From NCBI GenBank assembly GCA_964572685.1, contig CAZNFJ010000036.1:1-19098 (forward strand): DNA of 19,098 nucleotides, in the 5' to 3' direction. A program made the translations under genes and the position numbers. Positions 7,212 to 15,435 of the stretch are shown one piece after another. The stretch's first letter is position 1, and each line of letters begins with the position of its first letter. The notes below the pieces were generated by a model, which did not search any database, was not told where the DNA came from, and was given only the letters and a program-made list of their open reading frames with translations. The stretch is from UBA2653 sp964572685. Lineage in GTDB: Bacteria > Pseudomonadota > Gammaproteobacteria > Legionellales > Legionellaceae.

Positions 7212-7373
7212 CTATTGAAATTGTTCTTGTAGGCTTTTATCTTCAATAATTGTATTTACATAGATGATAAAATTTTCCAGTTCTTCATCATTCATAGGTT
7301 GAATATCAACATCATCCTGATTAGACAAAGGAAGAAAACAATTAATTTGGTACATTTTCAGATTAGCCAGCAT
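7212..7373 (-). CDS. Possible 53-aa protein, unrecognised
   Basis: Translation of the otherwise empty stretch 7141-7461 gives an open frame from the ATG at 7373 (or the in-frame ATG at 7355, 47 aa) to a TAG at 7212. The product begins with a hydrophobic patch around INCFLPL, then an acidic stretch DDVDIQPMNDEELEN, then an amphipathic helix. No ribosome site is evident before either ATG, and I recognise no family. It sits on the same strand as the ~140-aa gene, 71 bases upstream of it. The remaining bases 7374-7461 are strongly A/T and show no other structure. Low confidence that it is translated. Confidence 0.35.
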   Translation of the reverse strand: MLANLKMYQINCFLPLSNQDDVDIQPMNDEELENFIIYVNTIIEDKSLQEQFQ

Positions 7374-7461
7374 GAACGTGAATAATAAAATAAAATATTA
7401 ATTATTTTAACAAAGAAGATAAATAATTGACACAACTAGACTTAAAATAATTCAAAAGTGC

Positions 7462-8841
7462 TCATTTTTTTTTAATCATGCTAAGGCCTGCTTCTGAACT
7501 GAGTTGTGCAAATATGATAAGCAATATTAAGGATAGCAAACTTAAACCGATAAAAGTATCAATAAATGTTTGGTGATGAAGTATTTGATGAACCGAAAAA
7601 TATCTTAAAAACATAGCACCTGTTGCAACACCCAAACTAATTCCAAACTGTTGTATCGTACTAAAAATACTAGAGCTAGCACTTAAATTATCGTCTGAAA
7701 CTCCTTCAAAACAGAGTGTGCTTAAGGTGGCATATTGAATGGTTAAGCACATCCCAGTAATGAATAAACTTGTGAAACTTAACCAAACAGGTGTAGAAAG
7801 CGTCATGGTAGAAAAAAACCATAAATTCATAGTTAATAAGAAAGTATTGCATATTAAGGTTTTTTTAAAGCCAAAGTTATTGAGAATAAAAATACTGATG
7901 GTTCTAGATAAAAATGCACCCAATGGTATGAATGCTATCGAAAAACCTGACTGAATAGGTGATTGATGCAATTGAATTTGAAAAAATAAAGGAAGAAGAA
8001 AGGGTAATCCACCGAAACAAATGCGAGAAAACAATCCGCCAAGTATACTGATAAAAAAAGTTTTTTGTTTGAATAGTTCAAAACGAATGATCGGATGAGA
8101 CTTTTTTCTAGAATGAATAAAGTAAGATAAAAATAGAATCATTGAGAATAATAATATTTCAAAAGATGTGCGTATATCCAGCTCAATATCACTTAGAACA
8201 GATAAAGAAAGCATTAAAGAGCTTAATGCTAAACCAAAAAGGACGAAGCCCAATTTATCTAATCGATGATTGGGCTTTTTAGGGAACTCATGAAGAAAAT
8301 GACGAATCAAAAAGAAATTGATGATGCCAATAGGTACATTAACCCAAAATATCCAGGACCAGGTAAAATGTTCAACAATGATTCCGCCGACAATAGGTCC
8401 TAACATCGAGGCAATCGATGAGACCATTACTACTGCATTCATTTTAGATAAAAAGTCTTGTTTTGGATAGGATTTTAATATAATCATTCGAGCCACAGGC
8501 ACATTGAGTGCTCCGCCTATGCCTTGAATAAATCGAAGCAAAATCAAGGCGTTGATGTGTTTACAAAAACCACATCCCAATGAGGCGAGTGTGAAAATTC
8601 CGATAGCACTTAAGAAAGTTTTTTTGATACCATATTTGTCACAAATCCAACCGCTGATGGGGATGAATATAGCTAAACTCATGAGATAACTAATTAAAGC
8701 CAGTTTGAGTTCAATGGGATGAATATGCAGATCTTGGGCAATACTAGGAATAGCGGTATTTAAAATGGTTGTGTCCATGGAATCCATGAACATTGCGATG
8801 GCAATAATGATAAAAAAGAGCTTAGATTGAAAAGTCGTCAT
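7462..8841 (-). CDS. MFS transporter of the DHA2 drug:H+ antiporter family, MdtD-like
   Basis: A 459-aa inner-membrane protein with about 13-14 hydrophobic segments. DHA2 signatures: MDSMDTTILNTAIPSIAQDL in the first helix, motif A GWICDKYGIKKTF after helix 2, RFIQGIGGALNVPVARM, and GPIVGGIIVEHFTWSWIFWVN in helix 5. Length and sequence texture match E. coli MdtD (471 aa) better than EmrB. Substrate unknown; multidrug or metabolite efflux is the family role. A TTG at 8874 would lengthen the protein, but the ATG at 8841 is preferred: it lies one base after the ispB stop, implying translational coupling, and the helix begins directly afterwards. The gene ends in a run of nine A encoding three lysines. 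No terminator is evident downstream. The code is more AT-rich than the liu genes. Confidence 0.9.
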   Translation of the reverse strand: MTTFQSKLFFIIIAIAMFMDSMDTTILNTAIPSIAQDLHIHPIELKLALISYLMSLAIFIPISGWICDKYGIKKTFLSAIGIFTLASLGCGFCKHINALILLRFIQGIGGALNVPVARMIILKSYPKQDFLSKMNAVVMVSSIASMLGPIVGGIIVEHFTWSWIFWVNVPIGIINFFLIRHFLHEFPKKPNHRLDKLGFVLFGLALSSLMLSLSVLSDIELDIRTSFEILLFSMILFLSYFIHSRKKSHPIIRFELFKQKTFFISILGGLFSRICFGGLPFLLPLFFQIQLHQSPIQSGFSIAFIPLGAFLSRTISIFILNNFGFKKTLICNTFLLTMNLWFFSTMTLSTPVWLSFTSLFITGMCLTIQYATLSTLCFEGVSDDNLSASSSIFSTIQQFGISLGVATGAMFLRYFSVHQILHHQTFIDTFIGLSLLSLILLIIFAQLSSEAGLSMIKKK

Positions 8842-8842
8842 T

Positions 8843-9811
8843 TTAATGATTTCGGAGAATACTATAATCAGCAATGGCCATTAAAGCATTTTTATAAGGC
8901 GAGGAAGGCAGAAATGCCAGAGCCTGTTTTGCTTTTTCTGCTTCTTGATGAGCTAGCATTTGGGTATATTCAATGGCTTTGGTTTCCGAAATAATGGTCA
9001 TTATTTTTTCTAAATGTTCAATGGAGCCATTTTGAAGACTTTGTTCGATGAGTGTTTTTTCTTCACCTTGGGTTTGAGAGAGCGCATGGATCAGCGGTAG
9101 GGTTAATTTCCCATCAGCCAGATCATCGCCAATATTCTTACCAATAGTTTGTGCATCTGAACAATAATCTAGTGCATCATCAATCAATTGAAAAGCATTG
9201 CCTAAATGGCGACCAAATTCAAATAGAGCGTCAGAGATATTAGAGGGTTGATGACACAATAAAGCAGGTAGCTTGGCTGCTGCTGCAAATAAAAGAGAGG
9301 TTTTGGCTTCAATGATAGCAAAATAGTCTTCTCGTTGTACATGAGCTTGATGACGATTCATGAGTTGCATCAATTCTCCATAACCAATTTTTCTTTCAAT
9401 GTTGACCATAAGTTCCAGCATGTCAAAATTTTTCAAGGACAATAAGATTTGATGATGAAGAATAAACAGATAGTCTCCGACAAGAACACTTGCCTGGTTT
9501 CCCCATATTTCATGTGCAGTTTTTTGACCGCGTCGTAAAGAGGATTCATCTATGACATCATCATGCAATAAAGAGGCGGTATGGAAAAATTCAAGAACAG
9601 ATGCCAATTTAATATGATCATGACCTTGATAGTTTAAAGCATGACTGACAAGTAAAACGATTAAAGGGCGTAATTGTTTGCCACCACCTTGAAGAAGATT
9701 TTGGGTTAATTCTCCTACGAAAGGATGCTGAAAAGCAATTTCTTGGTGTATCAGTTGATTCACTTGTAACAGTTCTTCTGCAACGAGGGCTTTGATGCTT
9801 TCTATAGTCAT
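8843..9811 (-). CDS. ispB: Long-chain trans-polyprenyl diphosphate synthase (octaprenyl type)
   Basis: A 322-aa cytoplasmic prenyltransferase that extends farnesyl diphosphate with isopentenyl diphosphate to make the side chain of ubiquinone or menaquinone. It shows GGGKQLRP, the first Asp-rich motif HDDVID at 83-88 with DESSLRRG following, and the second Asp-rich motif LIDDALD with Asp 211, 212 and 215, then GKNIGDDLADGKLTLPLI. Length matches E. coli IspB (323). The exact chain length cannot be read from sequence by eye. It has its own promoter in the 63-base gap after liuE, and is followed by an MFS gene starting one base after its stop. Not beside rplU, where it is found in many relatives. 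Confidence 0.93.
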   Translation of the reverse strand: MTIESIKALVAEELLQVNQLIHQEIAFQHPFVGELTQNLLQGGGKQLRPLIVLLVSHALNYQGHDHIKLASVLEFFHTASLLHDDVIDESSLRRGQKTAHEIWGNQASVLVGDYLFILHHQILLSLKNFDMLELMVNIERKIGYGELMQLMNRHQAHVQREDYFAIIEAKTSLLFAAAAKLPALLCHQPSNISDALFEFGRHLGNAFQLIDDALDYCSDAQTIGKNIGDDLADGKLTLPLIHALSQTQGEEKTLIEQSLQNGSIEHLEKIMTIISETKAIEYTQMLAHQEAEKAKQALAFLPSSPYKNALMAIADYSILRNH

Positions 9812-9841
9812 TGAATTTGAGATTAATATAAGTATATATCG

Positions 9842-9870
9842 ATCCTATTAATCCACTTGCTTAAAGTCAA
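9842..9870 (-). promoter_or_regulatory. Promoter of ispB and the MFS gene
   Basis: On the minus strand TTGACT (9870-9865) and TAGGAT (9847-9842) are separated by exactly 17 bases. The -35 box lies four bases past the liuE stop codon. The predicted start near 9835 leaves a leader of about 23 bases. This makes ispB a separate transcription unit from the liu operon, although no terminator is seen between them. Confidence 0.6.
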
Positions 9871-9874
9871 GGAC

Positions 9875-10780
9875 TTAATTTGCTCCCAATAAGGCTCGTG
9901 CAACTTTGGATTGATTGACACGATTGAGCCACTGACAAATTTCCTCTCCCAATTTAACCACCTGATAAATATCGACGCCGGTTTCAAGTCCCAATCCATG
10001 CATGAGGTATAATAAATCCTCTGTTGCCAGATTGCCGGTAGCACCTCTTGCGTAAGGACATCCCCCAAGACCTGCAATAGCGCTATCAAATTTACGAATG
10101 CCCATTTCAAGTGCGGCATATACATTGGCGATGGCTTGTCCATAAGTATCATGAAAATGCATGCTCAATAGTGCGCTATCTAGATATTGATTGAGCAAAG
10201 ATAATAAATTTTTAGTTTGTTTAGGGGTGCTGACACCAATGGTATCGCTCAAGCTCAAATCATCAACGCCAAGGTGTATCAGTTTTTCAGTGACAGTCAA
10301 AACTTGTTCGGGGGAAATGGCGCCTTCATATGGGCATCCGAAAGCACAAGAAATATATGCTCGAATAGGGACATGATGTGCTTTGGCTAAATCAATAACT
10401 GGCTCAAAACGCTTGAGGCTTTCTTCAATGGAACAATGAATATTTCTTTGATTAAAGGTCTCACTGGCGGCAGTAAAAATGGCTATCGATTGAATGTTGA
10501 CAGCCAATGCTTTTTTCATTCCTTGTAAATTGGGCACCAGTGCCGAGTAGAGGATGCCGGGTTTTTTTTGAATATGTTGATAAACTTCAGAGGCATCACT
10601 TAATTGTGGAATACGCTCAGGATTAACAAAACTTGTCGCTTCAATATAGCAAAGACCGGTTTCTGAGAGGGCATTGATCCAGTCGATTTTAGTCTGCGTA
10701 TGCACAAATTTTTTCTCATTTTGCAAACCATCTCGAGGTCCAACTTCAACAATATCAACATCTCTGGATTTAATTTTCAT
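9875..10780 (-). CDS. liuE: Hydroxymethylglutaryl-CoA lyase
   Basis: A 301-aa TIM-barrel enzyme that splits HMG-CoA into acetyl-CoA and acetoacetate, the last step of leucine breakdown. Family marks: EVGPRDGLQNE near the N-terminus (metal and substrate binding), FTAASETFNQRN, SLSDTIGVSTP, the metal-binding HFHDTYGQA, and the lyase signature GLGGCPYARGATGNLATED with catalytic Cys241. The signature separates it from homocitrate and isopropylmalate synthases. Its ATG overlaps the last 11 bases of liuD, so it is translationally coupled. Last gene of the liu operon. Also called mvaB or hmgL in other genomes. Confidence 0.96.
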   Translation of the reverse strand: MKIKSRDVDIVEVGPRDGLQNEKKFVHTQTKIDWINALSETGLCYIEATSFVNPERIPQLSDASEVYQHIQKKPGILYSALVPNLQGMKKALAVNIQSIAIFTAASETFNQRNIHCSIEESLKRFEPVIDLAKAHHVPIRAYISCAFGCPYEGAISPEQVLTVTEKLIHLGVDDLSLSDTIGVSTPKQTKNLLSLLNQYLDSALLSMHFHDTYGQAIANVYAALEMGIRKFDSAIAGLGGCPYARGATGNLATEDLLYLMHGLGLETGVDIYQVVKLGEEICQWLNRVNQSKVARALLGAN

Positions 10781-12716
10781 AACTTAGCTCAATCAGTTCA
10801 GTTCCATCAGCAACTTGTTGTCCAACATGATAATAAATGTTTTTGATAATGGCATTTTCCGGCGCATATACGGTATGTTCCATTTTCATGGCTTCTAGCA
10901 CCATTAAAGGTTCACCTTTTTTAATGTGATCACCGTTTGTTTTATATAAAGCAACAATTGTTGCGGGCATGGGGGCTTTAATAAGGGCGTCGTAAGATGT
11001 ATTTTGGGCTTGTATGCTTGCATGTGTGGCTTGCTCGAGTTCATAAGCATGAAAAGTATCACGAATTAACAGTTTCAAGCCTTTTTTATCCACGTGAAAA
11101 TGATGAGATTGCTCGTTGATTTCTAAAAATAATTGATGATTTTGATATTGAAAACGCACATCAAAATATTGATTTTCAAATTCACATTCAAAAGAGTTTG
11201 GCTTAGCATGATGAAGGGTAATGTGATAAAAATTCGCTTGATAAATCAAAGAAAAACTAAAAAAACGTGGTATGCTTATGCTAAAATTTAACCATTGGCT
11301 TGGGAGGCAAGATTGTTCTTGTTGTTCTAGCCAAAGTCTTGCAGCAGCGGCTATCATGATGAAAGGCAGTGGTTTTTCCGGGGCATAGAGCTGATGTGTT
11401 GCAAGAAAATGGATAGATACTGCGCCATTTTGCCATGTCTTATCATGTAAAATGGTTTGTAGATACTCAATATTGCTTTCGATGCCAAACAGTTCAGTAT
11501 CACGAAGCATATGTTGCATTTGAACCATGGCTTCATGACGATTTTCACCCCAGGCGATTTCTTTGGCCAGTAGTGAATCATAATGACTATCAATCGTTTG
11601 ATGACATACAACCCCGGTATCTACTCGTCCAGTCGAGGGCCATTTTAGCCGATAAATTTCTCCCTGACTGGGTTTGAAATCTTTTTCGGGTTGTTCGGCA
11701 CAAATACGACATTCAATCGCATGGCCGTGGGGTTTGTGAGGTTGCTCAAACTGGATTTTTTCCCCAGATGCAATTTGAATTTGGAGTTCCACCAGATCAA
11801 GATTTGTGATGGCTTCAGTAATGGGATGTTCCACTTGAAGTCTAGCATTCATTTCCATGAAATAGAGTTTATCATCAGGATCCAGTAAAAATTCTACGGT
11901 ACCTGCATTGCAATAGCCAAAAGTTTTTGCTACTTCGATGGCGTGTTGATAAAGTTTTTGGCGAATGTCATCGGAAAGATGAGTGGCAGGGGCTTCTTCA
12001 ATTATTTTTTGTTGTCGACGCTGTACGGAACAATCTCGCTCAAAAAGGTGAATGATTTTTCCGAAATGGTCTCCAAAAATCTGTACTTCGAGGTGACGTG
12101 GATTCTCAATGAATTTTTCTAGAAGTAATTCATCATTATTGAAATAACTTTTGGCTTCTCGTCGAGCTGATTGAAGCGCAAATGTCCATTCATCTTCCTG
12201 CCTTACAATTTTAAGTCCTTTGCCACCACCTCCATGTGCAGCTTTAATCACTAATGGAAAACCGAGCTTCAGAGCTGCTTTTTTAAGTGATTCATCATTA
12301 GGATTTTCTGGATGAAAGCCGGGTATTAAGGGTACTGATGTATTCTGTAATAATGCTTTTGCCATTTGTTTAGATCCGACTTTTTCCATGGCTTGCGAAG
12401 TGGGTCCAATAAAGATGATGTTTGCATCTTCACAGGCTCGAGCAAAATGAGGATTTTCAGATAAAAATCCATAACCTGGATGAATGGCTTCGGTATGAGT
12501 TTTATGAGCTACTTCAATGATTTTTTCGATATTTAGATAACTATGTTGAGGGATGGCTTCGCCGATGCAATAGGCTTCATCAGCCAGTTGCACATGCGGA
12601 TGAAAACGATCTGCTTGTGAATAAACGGCTACACTTTGAATACCCATGCGTCTTAAGGTTTTGATGATACGAACAGCAATTTCACCACGATTGGCAATTA
12701 GTATTTTCTTAAACAT
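10770..12716 (-). CDS. liuD: 3-Methylcrotonyl-CoA carboxylase alpha subunit (biotin-carrying)
   Basis: A 648-aa subunit that carboxylates its own biotin using ATP and bicarbonate and passes the carboxyl group to LiuB. Domains in order: biotin carboxylase N-domain from KKILIANRGEIAVRI, ATP-grasp domain with the glycine loop GGGGKG at 162-167 and the CSVQRRQQK, NARLQVEHPITE segments, carboxylase C-domain, a poorly conserved linker (about 450-570), and a biotinyl domain with EAMKMEH, biotin on Lys611. Length fits MCC alpha (about 650-660). The open frame runs upstream to 12782, but the ATG at 12716 is the start: AAAGGA lies about eight bases before it and the family begins here. That Shine-Dalgarno sequence overlaps the end of liuC. 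Confidence 0.95.
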   Translation of the reverse strand: MFKKILIANRGEIAVRIIKTLRRMGIQSVAVYSQADRFHPHVQLADEAYCIGEAIPQHSYLNIEKIIEVAHKTHTEAIHPGYGFLSENPHFARACEDANIIFIGPTSQAMEKVGSKQMAKALLQNTSVPLIPGFHPENPNDESLKKAALKLGFPLVIKAAHGGGGKGLKIVRQEDEWTFALQSARREAKSYFNNDELLLEKFIENPRHLEVQIFGDHFGKIIHLFERDCSVQRRQQKIIEEAPATHLSDDIRQKLYQHAIEVAKTFGYCNAGTVEFLLDPDDKLYFMEMNARLQVEHPITEAITNLDLVELQIQIASGEKIQFEQPHKPHGHAIECRICAEQPEKDFKPSQGEIYRLKWPSTGRVDTGVVCHQTIDSHYDSLLAKEIAWGENRHEAMVQMQHMLRDTELFGIESNIEYLQTILHDKTWQNGAVSIHFLATHQLYAPEKPLPFIMIAAAARLWLEQQEQSCLPSQWLNFSISIPRFFSFSLIYQANFYHITLHHAKPNSFECEFENQYFDVRFQYQNHQLFLEINEQSHHFHVDKKGLKLLIRDTFHAYELEQATHASIQAQNTSYDALIKAPMPATIVALYKTNGDHIKKGEPLMVLEAMKMEHTVYAPENAIIKNIYYHVGQQVADGTELIELSYEN

Positions 12717-12720
12717 GCTT

Positions 12721-13500
12721 TTATCCTTTCGACTTGGATTGTAAAAACTGCTGTAAGTGAAATTGTGCTTCAGATGTTGCACGAATTTTTGCTAATTTTT
12801 CAGCTGTTTTGTGGGCCATCGTTTCATCAATCTTTTGGTGATGTATGTCATGAAGCCAAGGTTTGATGGATTGAAGTGCATTTTGTGGTAATGCAACCCA
12901 GTTTTCTAAAATACGTTCTGAACGAGCCTCGAGTTCATAAGCTGGCATGACTTCATCAACCAGTTGAAAGTTTAATGCCTCAACTGCATTGAAGTTTTGA
13001 GCATTTAAAAAAAGTTTTTTGCAGGCTTTATAACCCATGGTTTCAATAATATAAGGACTAATGACGGCAGGAATTAAGCCTAAGCGGACTTCAGAAAAAC
13101 AAAATTGAGCCTGTTCTTGGGCAATCACATAATCACTTGCGGCAATAAATCCAAGAGCTCCGCCATAGGCGTTGCCTTGCACTATGGTCAGTGTTGGTTT
13201 GGGACATTGATACCAACCTAATAAGACATCAGCCAATTGTTTTGCATTGTTAAGGTTTTCATCAAAATTTTGGGTAGCAATCTTTTTCATGGTGTTTAGA
13301 TCAGCACCGGCAGAAAAATATTCACCCTCAGCTTTCAAACACAGTGCTTTGATATCGGGTTCATCGATACCCATTTGAATCGTTTGCCATAATTCATCGA
13401 GTAAAACGGCATCAAAAGCATTTCGTTTTTCAACTCGATTTAAACTTATCCATAAAATGTGTTGATCATATTGATATTCAATCGTATTCACATTCGCCAT
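12721..13500 (-). CDS. liuC: Methylglutaconyl-CoA hydratase (crotonase family)
   Basis: A 259-aa enoyl-CoA hydratase/isomerase-family protein that hydrates 3-methylglutaconyl-CoA to HMG-CoA. It shows the RVEKRNAFDA segment, the oxyanion-hole stretch FSAGADL, GNAYGGALGFIAASD, and CFSEVRLGLIPAVISPYI, which carries the retained catalytic Glu. The other glutamate of the rat crotonase pair is replaced by Gly in GGALG; from memory, bacterial LiuC proteins share this, so it is not a sign of inactivity. The ATG overlaps the end of liuB by 13 bases, and liuD starts four bases after its stop. Position between liuB and liuD supports this function over other crotonases. Confidence 0.92.
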   Translation of the reverse strand: MANVNTIEYQYDQHILWISLNRVEKRNAFDAVLLDELWQTIQMGIDEPDIKALCLKAEGEYFSAGADLNTMKKIATQNFDENLNNAKQLADVLLGWYQCPKPTLTIVQGNAYGGALGFIAASDYVIAQEQAQFCFSEVRLGLIPAVISPYIIETMGYKACKKLFLNAQNFNAVEALNFQLVDEVMPAYELEARSERILENWVALPQNALQSIKPWLHDIHHQKIDETMAHKTAEKLAKIRATSEAQFHLQQFLQSKSKG

Positions 13501-15089
13501 ACCCCATATTGACTGTTTTCTATCGGTTCGTTACTGACTACTTTAAGACTATAACCTAAAATAACGCGAGTATCTTGTGGGTCAATGATGCCATCATCCC
13601 ATAATCGAGCACTCGCATAGTACGGATGTCCCTGATGTTCATATTGATGACGTAATTTTTGTCGAAATTCCTCGATAGCCTCAAGTGGCCAAGTATGTCC
13701 CTGTCGTTTTAATTTGTCTGCTTGAATCTGGCTTAGGACATTGGCTGCTTGTTCACCACCCATGACACTGATACGACTGGATGGCCAAGTCCATAAAAAT
13801 CGTGGTGAGAATGCGCGACCACACATGGCGTAATTTCCCGCACCAAAACTGCCACCAATTATAAGCGTTAATTTAGGCACTGCCGCATTGGCAACTGCGG
13901 CAACCATTTTTGCACCGTGTTTGGCAATGCCGGAGGCTTCATATTTTTGTCCAACCATAAAGCCGGTAATATTTTGAATAAATAGCAAAGGAATGCTTCT
14001 TTGAGTGCAGAGCTGGATGAAATGGGTGGCTTTTTGAGCGCTTTCTGAAAATAAAATACCATTATTTCCAATAATTCCGACAGGGTAGCCATAGATATGG
14101 GCAAAACCACATACCAAACTTTTTCCAAATAAAGCTTTGAATTCGGAAAATTCAGATCCATCAACTAGGCGAGCAATGATTTCATGGATATCTACTGGTT
14201 TTTTTAGATCCATTGGCGCTAGACTTAAGAGTTCATTTTGGGGATAAAGAGGTTCTTTAAAGCTTTTAGGGCGAGTATTATTCGGAGGTGGGAATTGCGC
14301 AACAAGTTCTCGAGTCAATTCCAAGGCATGCAAATCGTTTTGGGCAAAATAGTCAGCAACGCCTGACTGTTCACAATGAACATAAGCACCACCGAGATTT
14401 TCAGCATCAACCACTTCACCAGTGGCCGCTTTGACAAGCGGGGGGCCTCCTAAAAATATGGTTGCCTGCTCCTTGACCATGATAACTTGGTCTGACATGG
14501 CCGGCACATAGGCACCACCGGCAGTACAAGAGCCCATGACCACTGCAATTTGTGGAATATTCATGGCAGATAATTGCGCTTGATTAAAAAATATACGACC
14601 AAAATGTTCTTTATCAGGAAATACTTCATCTTGTTTGGGAAGAAAAGCACCGCCAGAGTCAACTAAATAAATACAAGGAAGTCGATTTTCTCTGGCAATT
14701 TCTTGTGCTCTTAAATGTTTTTTAACGGTGAGTGGATAATAGGTTCCACCCTTAACGGTGGCATCATTAACTAAAATCATACAATCTCTACCATGAATTT
14801 GTCCAATTCCGGCAATTACACCTGCCGCTGGAATGGCGTCTTCATAGACTTGATGAGCGGCCAGTGCTCCCACTTCCAAAAAAGGGGAGCCTGGGTCCAG
14901 TAATGCATTCAGACGTTGTCGGGGTAATAATTTTCCAGATGAGATATGTTTGTTACGTGATTTTTCATCACCGCCTTGAGCGATTTTCTCTTGTGTGTCT
15001 TTGAGTATTTGCAATTGTTCACGCATGTGTTGCTCATTGACTTGAAAGAGATCAGATTGCAAATTTATTTTACTATTTATGACGCTCAT
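13488..15089 (-). CDS. liuB: 3-Methylcrotonyl-CoA carboxylase beta subunit (carboxyltransferase)
   Basis: A 533-aa subunit that transfers the carboxyl group from LiuD biotin to methylcrotonyl-CoA. Typical segments: GKLLPRQRLNALLDPGSPFLE, CTAGGAYVPAMSDQ, IFLGGPPLVKAATGEVV, QNITGFMVG, GGSFGAGNYAMCGRAF and SVMGGEQAANVL. Both halves of the carboxyltransferase fold are present and the length matches LiuB of Pseudomonas (535). An ATG at 15098 is in frame, but its AAGGA would be almost touching; the ATG at 15089 has AAGGA nine bases upstream and aligns with the family N-terminus (MSVINSKIN against MAILHTQIN). Preceded closely by the small membrane-protein gene; the Shine-Dalgarno sequence overlaps the region just after that stop. 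Confidence 0.95.
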   Translation of the reverse strand: MSVINSKINLQSDLFQVNEQHMREQLQILKDTQEKIAQGGDEKSRNKHISSGKLLPRQRLNALLDPGSPFLEVGALAAHQVYEDAIPAAGVIAGIGQIHGRDCMILVNDATVKGGTYYPLTVKKHLRAQEIARENRLPCIYLVDSGGAFLPKQDEVFPDKEHFGRIFFNQAQLSAMNIPQIAVVMGSCTAGGAYVPAMSDQVIMVKEQATIFLGGPPLVKAATGEVVDAENLGGAYVHCEQSGVADYFAQNDLHALELTRELVAQFPPPNNTRPKSFKEPLYPQNELLSLAPMDLKKPVDIHEIIARLVDGSEFSEFKALFGKSLVCGFAHIYGYPVGIIGNNGILFSESAQKATHFIQLCTQRSIPLLFIQNITGFMVGQKYEASGIAKHGAKMVAAVANAAVPKLTLIIGGSFGAGNYAMCGRAFSPRFLWTWPSSRISVMGGEQAANVLSQIQADKLKRQGHTWPLEAIEEFRQKLRHQYEHQGHPYYASARLWDDGIIDPQDTRVILGYSLKVVSNEPIENSQYGVWRM

Positions 15090-15102
15090 TTGATGCATTC
15101 CT

Positions 15103-15435
15103 TTATTGAATCAATAAATTGCTACCATTAAGAATTAACCAGAGACTTGCTGCCAATGTCGCTGGATGAATTTTTAAGGTTATTCTTTTCCATTTCATTA
15201 GTTTTTCTATGGCTATGGTGAGCATAAAGGGTAAAAAACTTTCTGCAATAATAATAAAAATAATCATCGGTAACTCTAGGGAAAAATAATGTGTCATACT
15301 GATTAATAAGTTTTTAATCAGATTGGCACAAGCCAATTGAATAATCCCAGTGTAAATAACTAACACTTTGATATAGGGCATGCCTAAAGTCAATACTAAA
15401 AAACAGATGAAAAGAGGTAGGGATTTTGACATCAT
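15103..15435 (-). CDS. Small membrane protein of unknown function within the liu operon
   Basis: I do not recognise this 110-aa protein. About four hydrophobic segments are visible (roughly 5-20, 22-38, 52-75 and 91-108), with few charges outside a basic KLMKWKRITLK loop, so an inner-membrane protein is likely. The ATG at 15435 overlaps the thiolase stop in an ATGA four-base overlap, and liuB starts 13 bases after its stop (four bases to the upstream ATG). The tight coupling on both sides argues that it is a real, cotranslated operon member. It could be a subunit or partner for substrate uptake, or a membrane anchor; no evidence separates these. No such gene is part of the classical liu operon as I know it. 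Confidence 0.7.
   Translation of the reverse strand: MMSKSLPLFICFLVLTLGMPYIKVLVIYTGIIQLACANLIKNLLISMTHYFSLELPMIIFIIIAESFLPFMLTIAIEKLMKWKRITLKIHPATLAASLWLILNGSNLLIQ

Noticed and set aside
7212..7355. Resemblance of the 47/53-aa ORF to a Nif11-type peptide leader
   Set aside because: The helix has a Phe...Asp-x-x-Leu pattern, but the spacing from Phe to Asp is ten residues rather than about seven, there is no Gly-Gly or core peptide, and no maturation enzyme is nearby.
9823..10152. 109-codon minus-strand frame at the end of liuE
   Set aside because: It is a shadow of liuE in another frame and covers the ispB promoter.
12721..13500. LiuC lacks one of the two crotonase glutamates, suggesting an inactive enzyme
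   Set aside because: From memory, bacterial LiuC proteins share Gly at this position and the other glutamate (in CFSEVRLG) is present.
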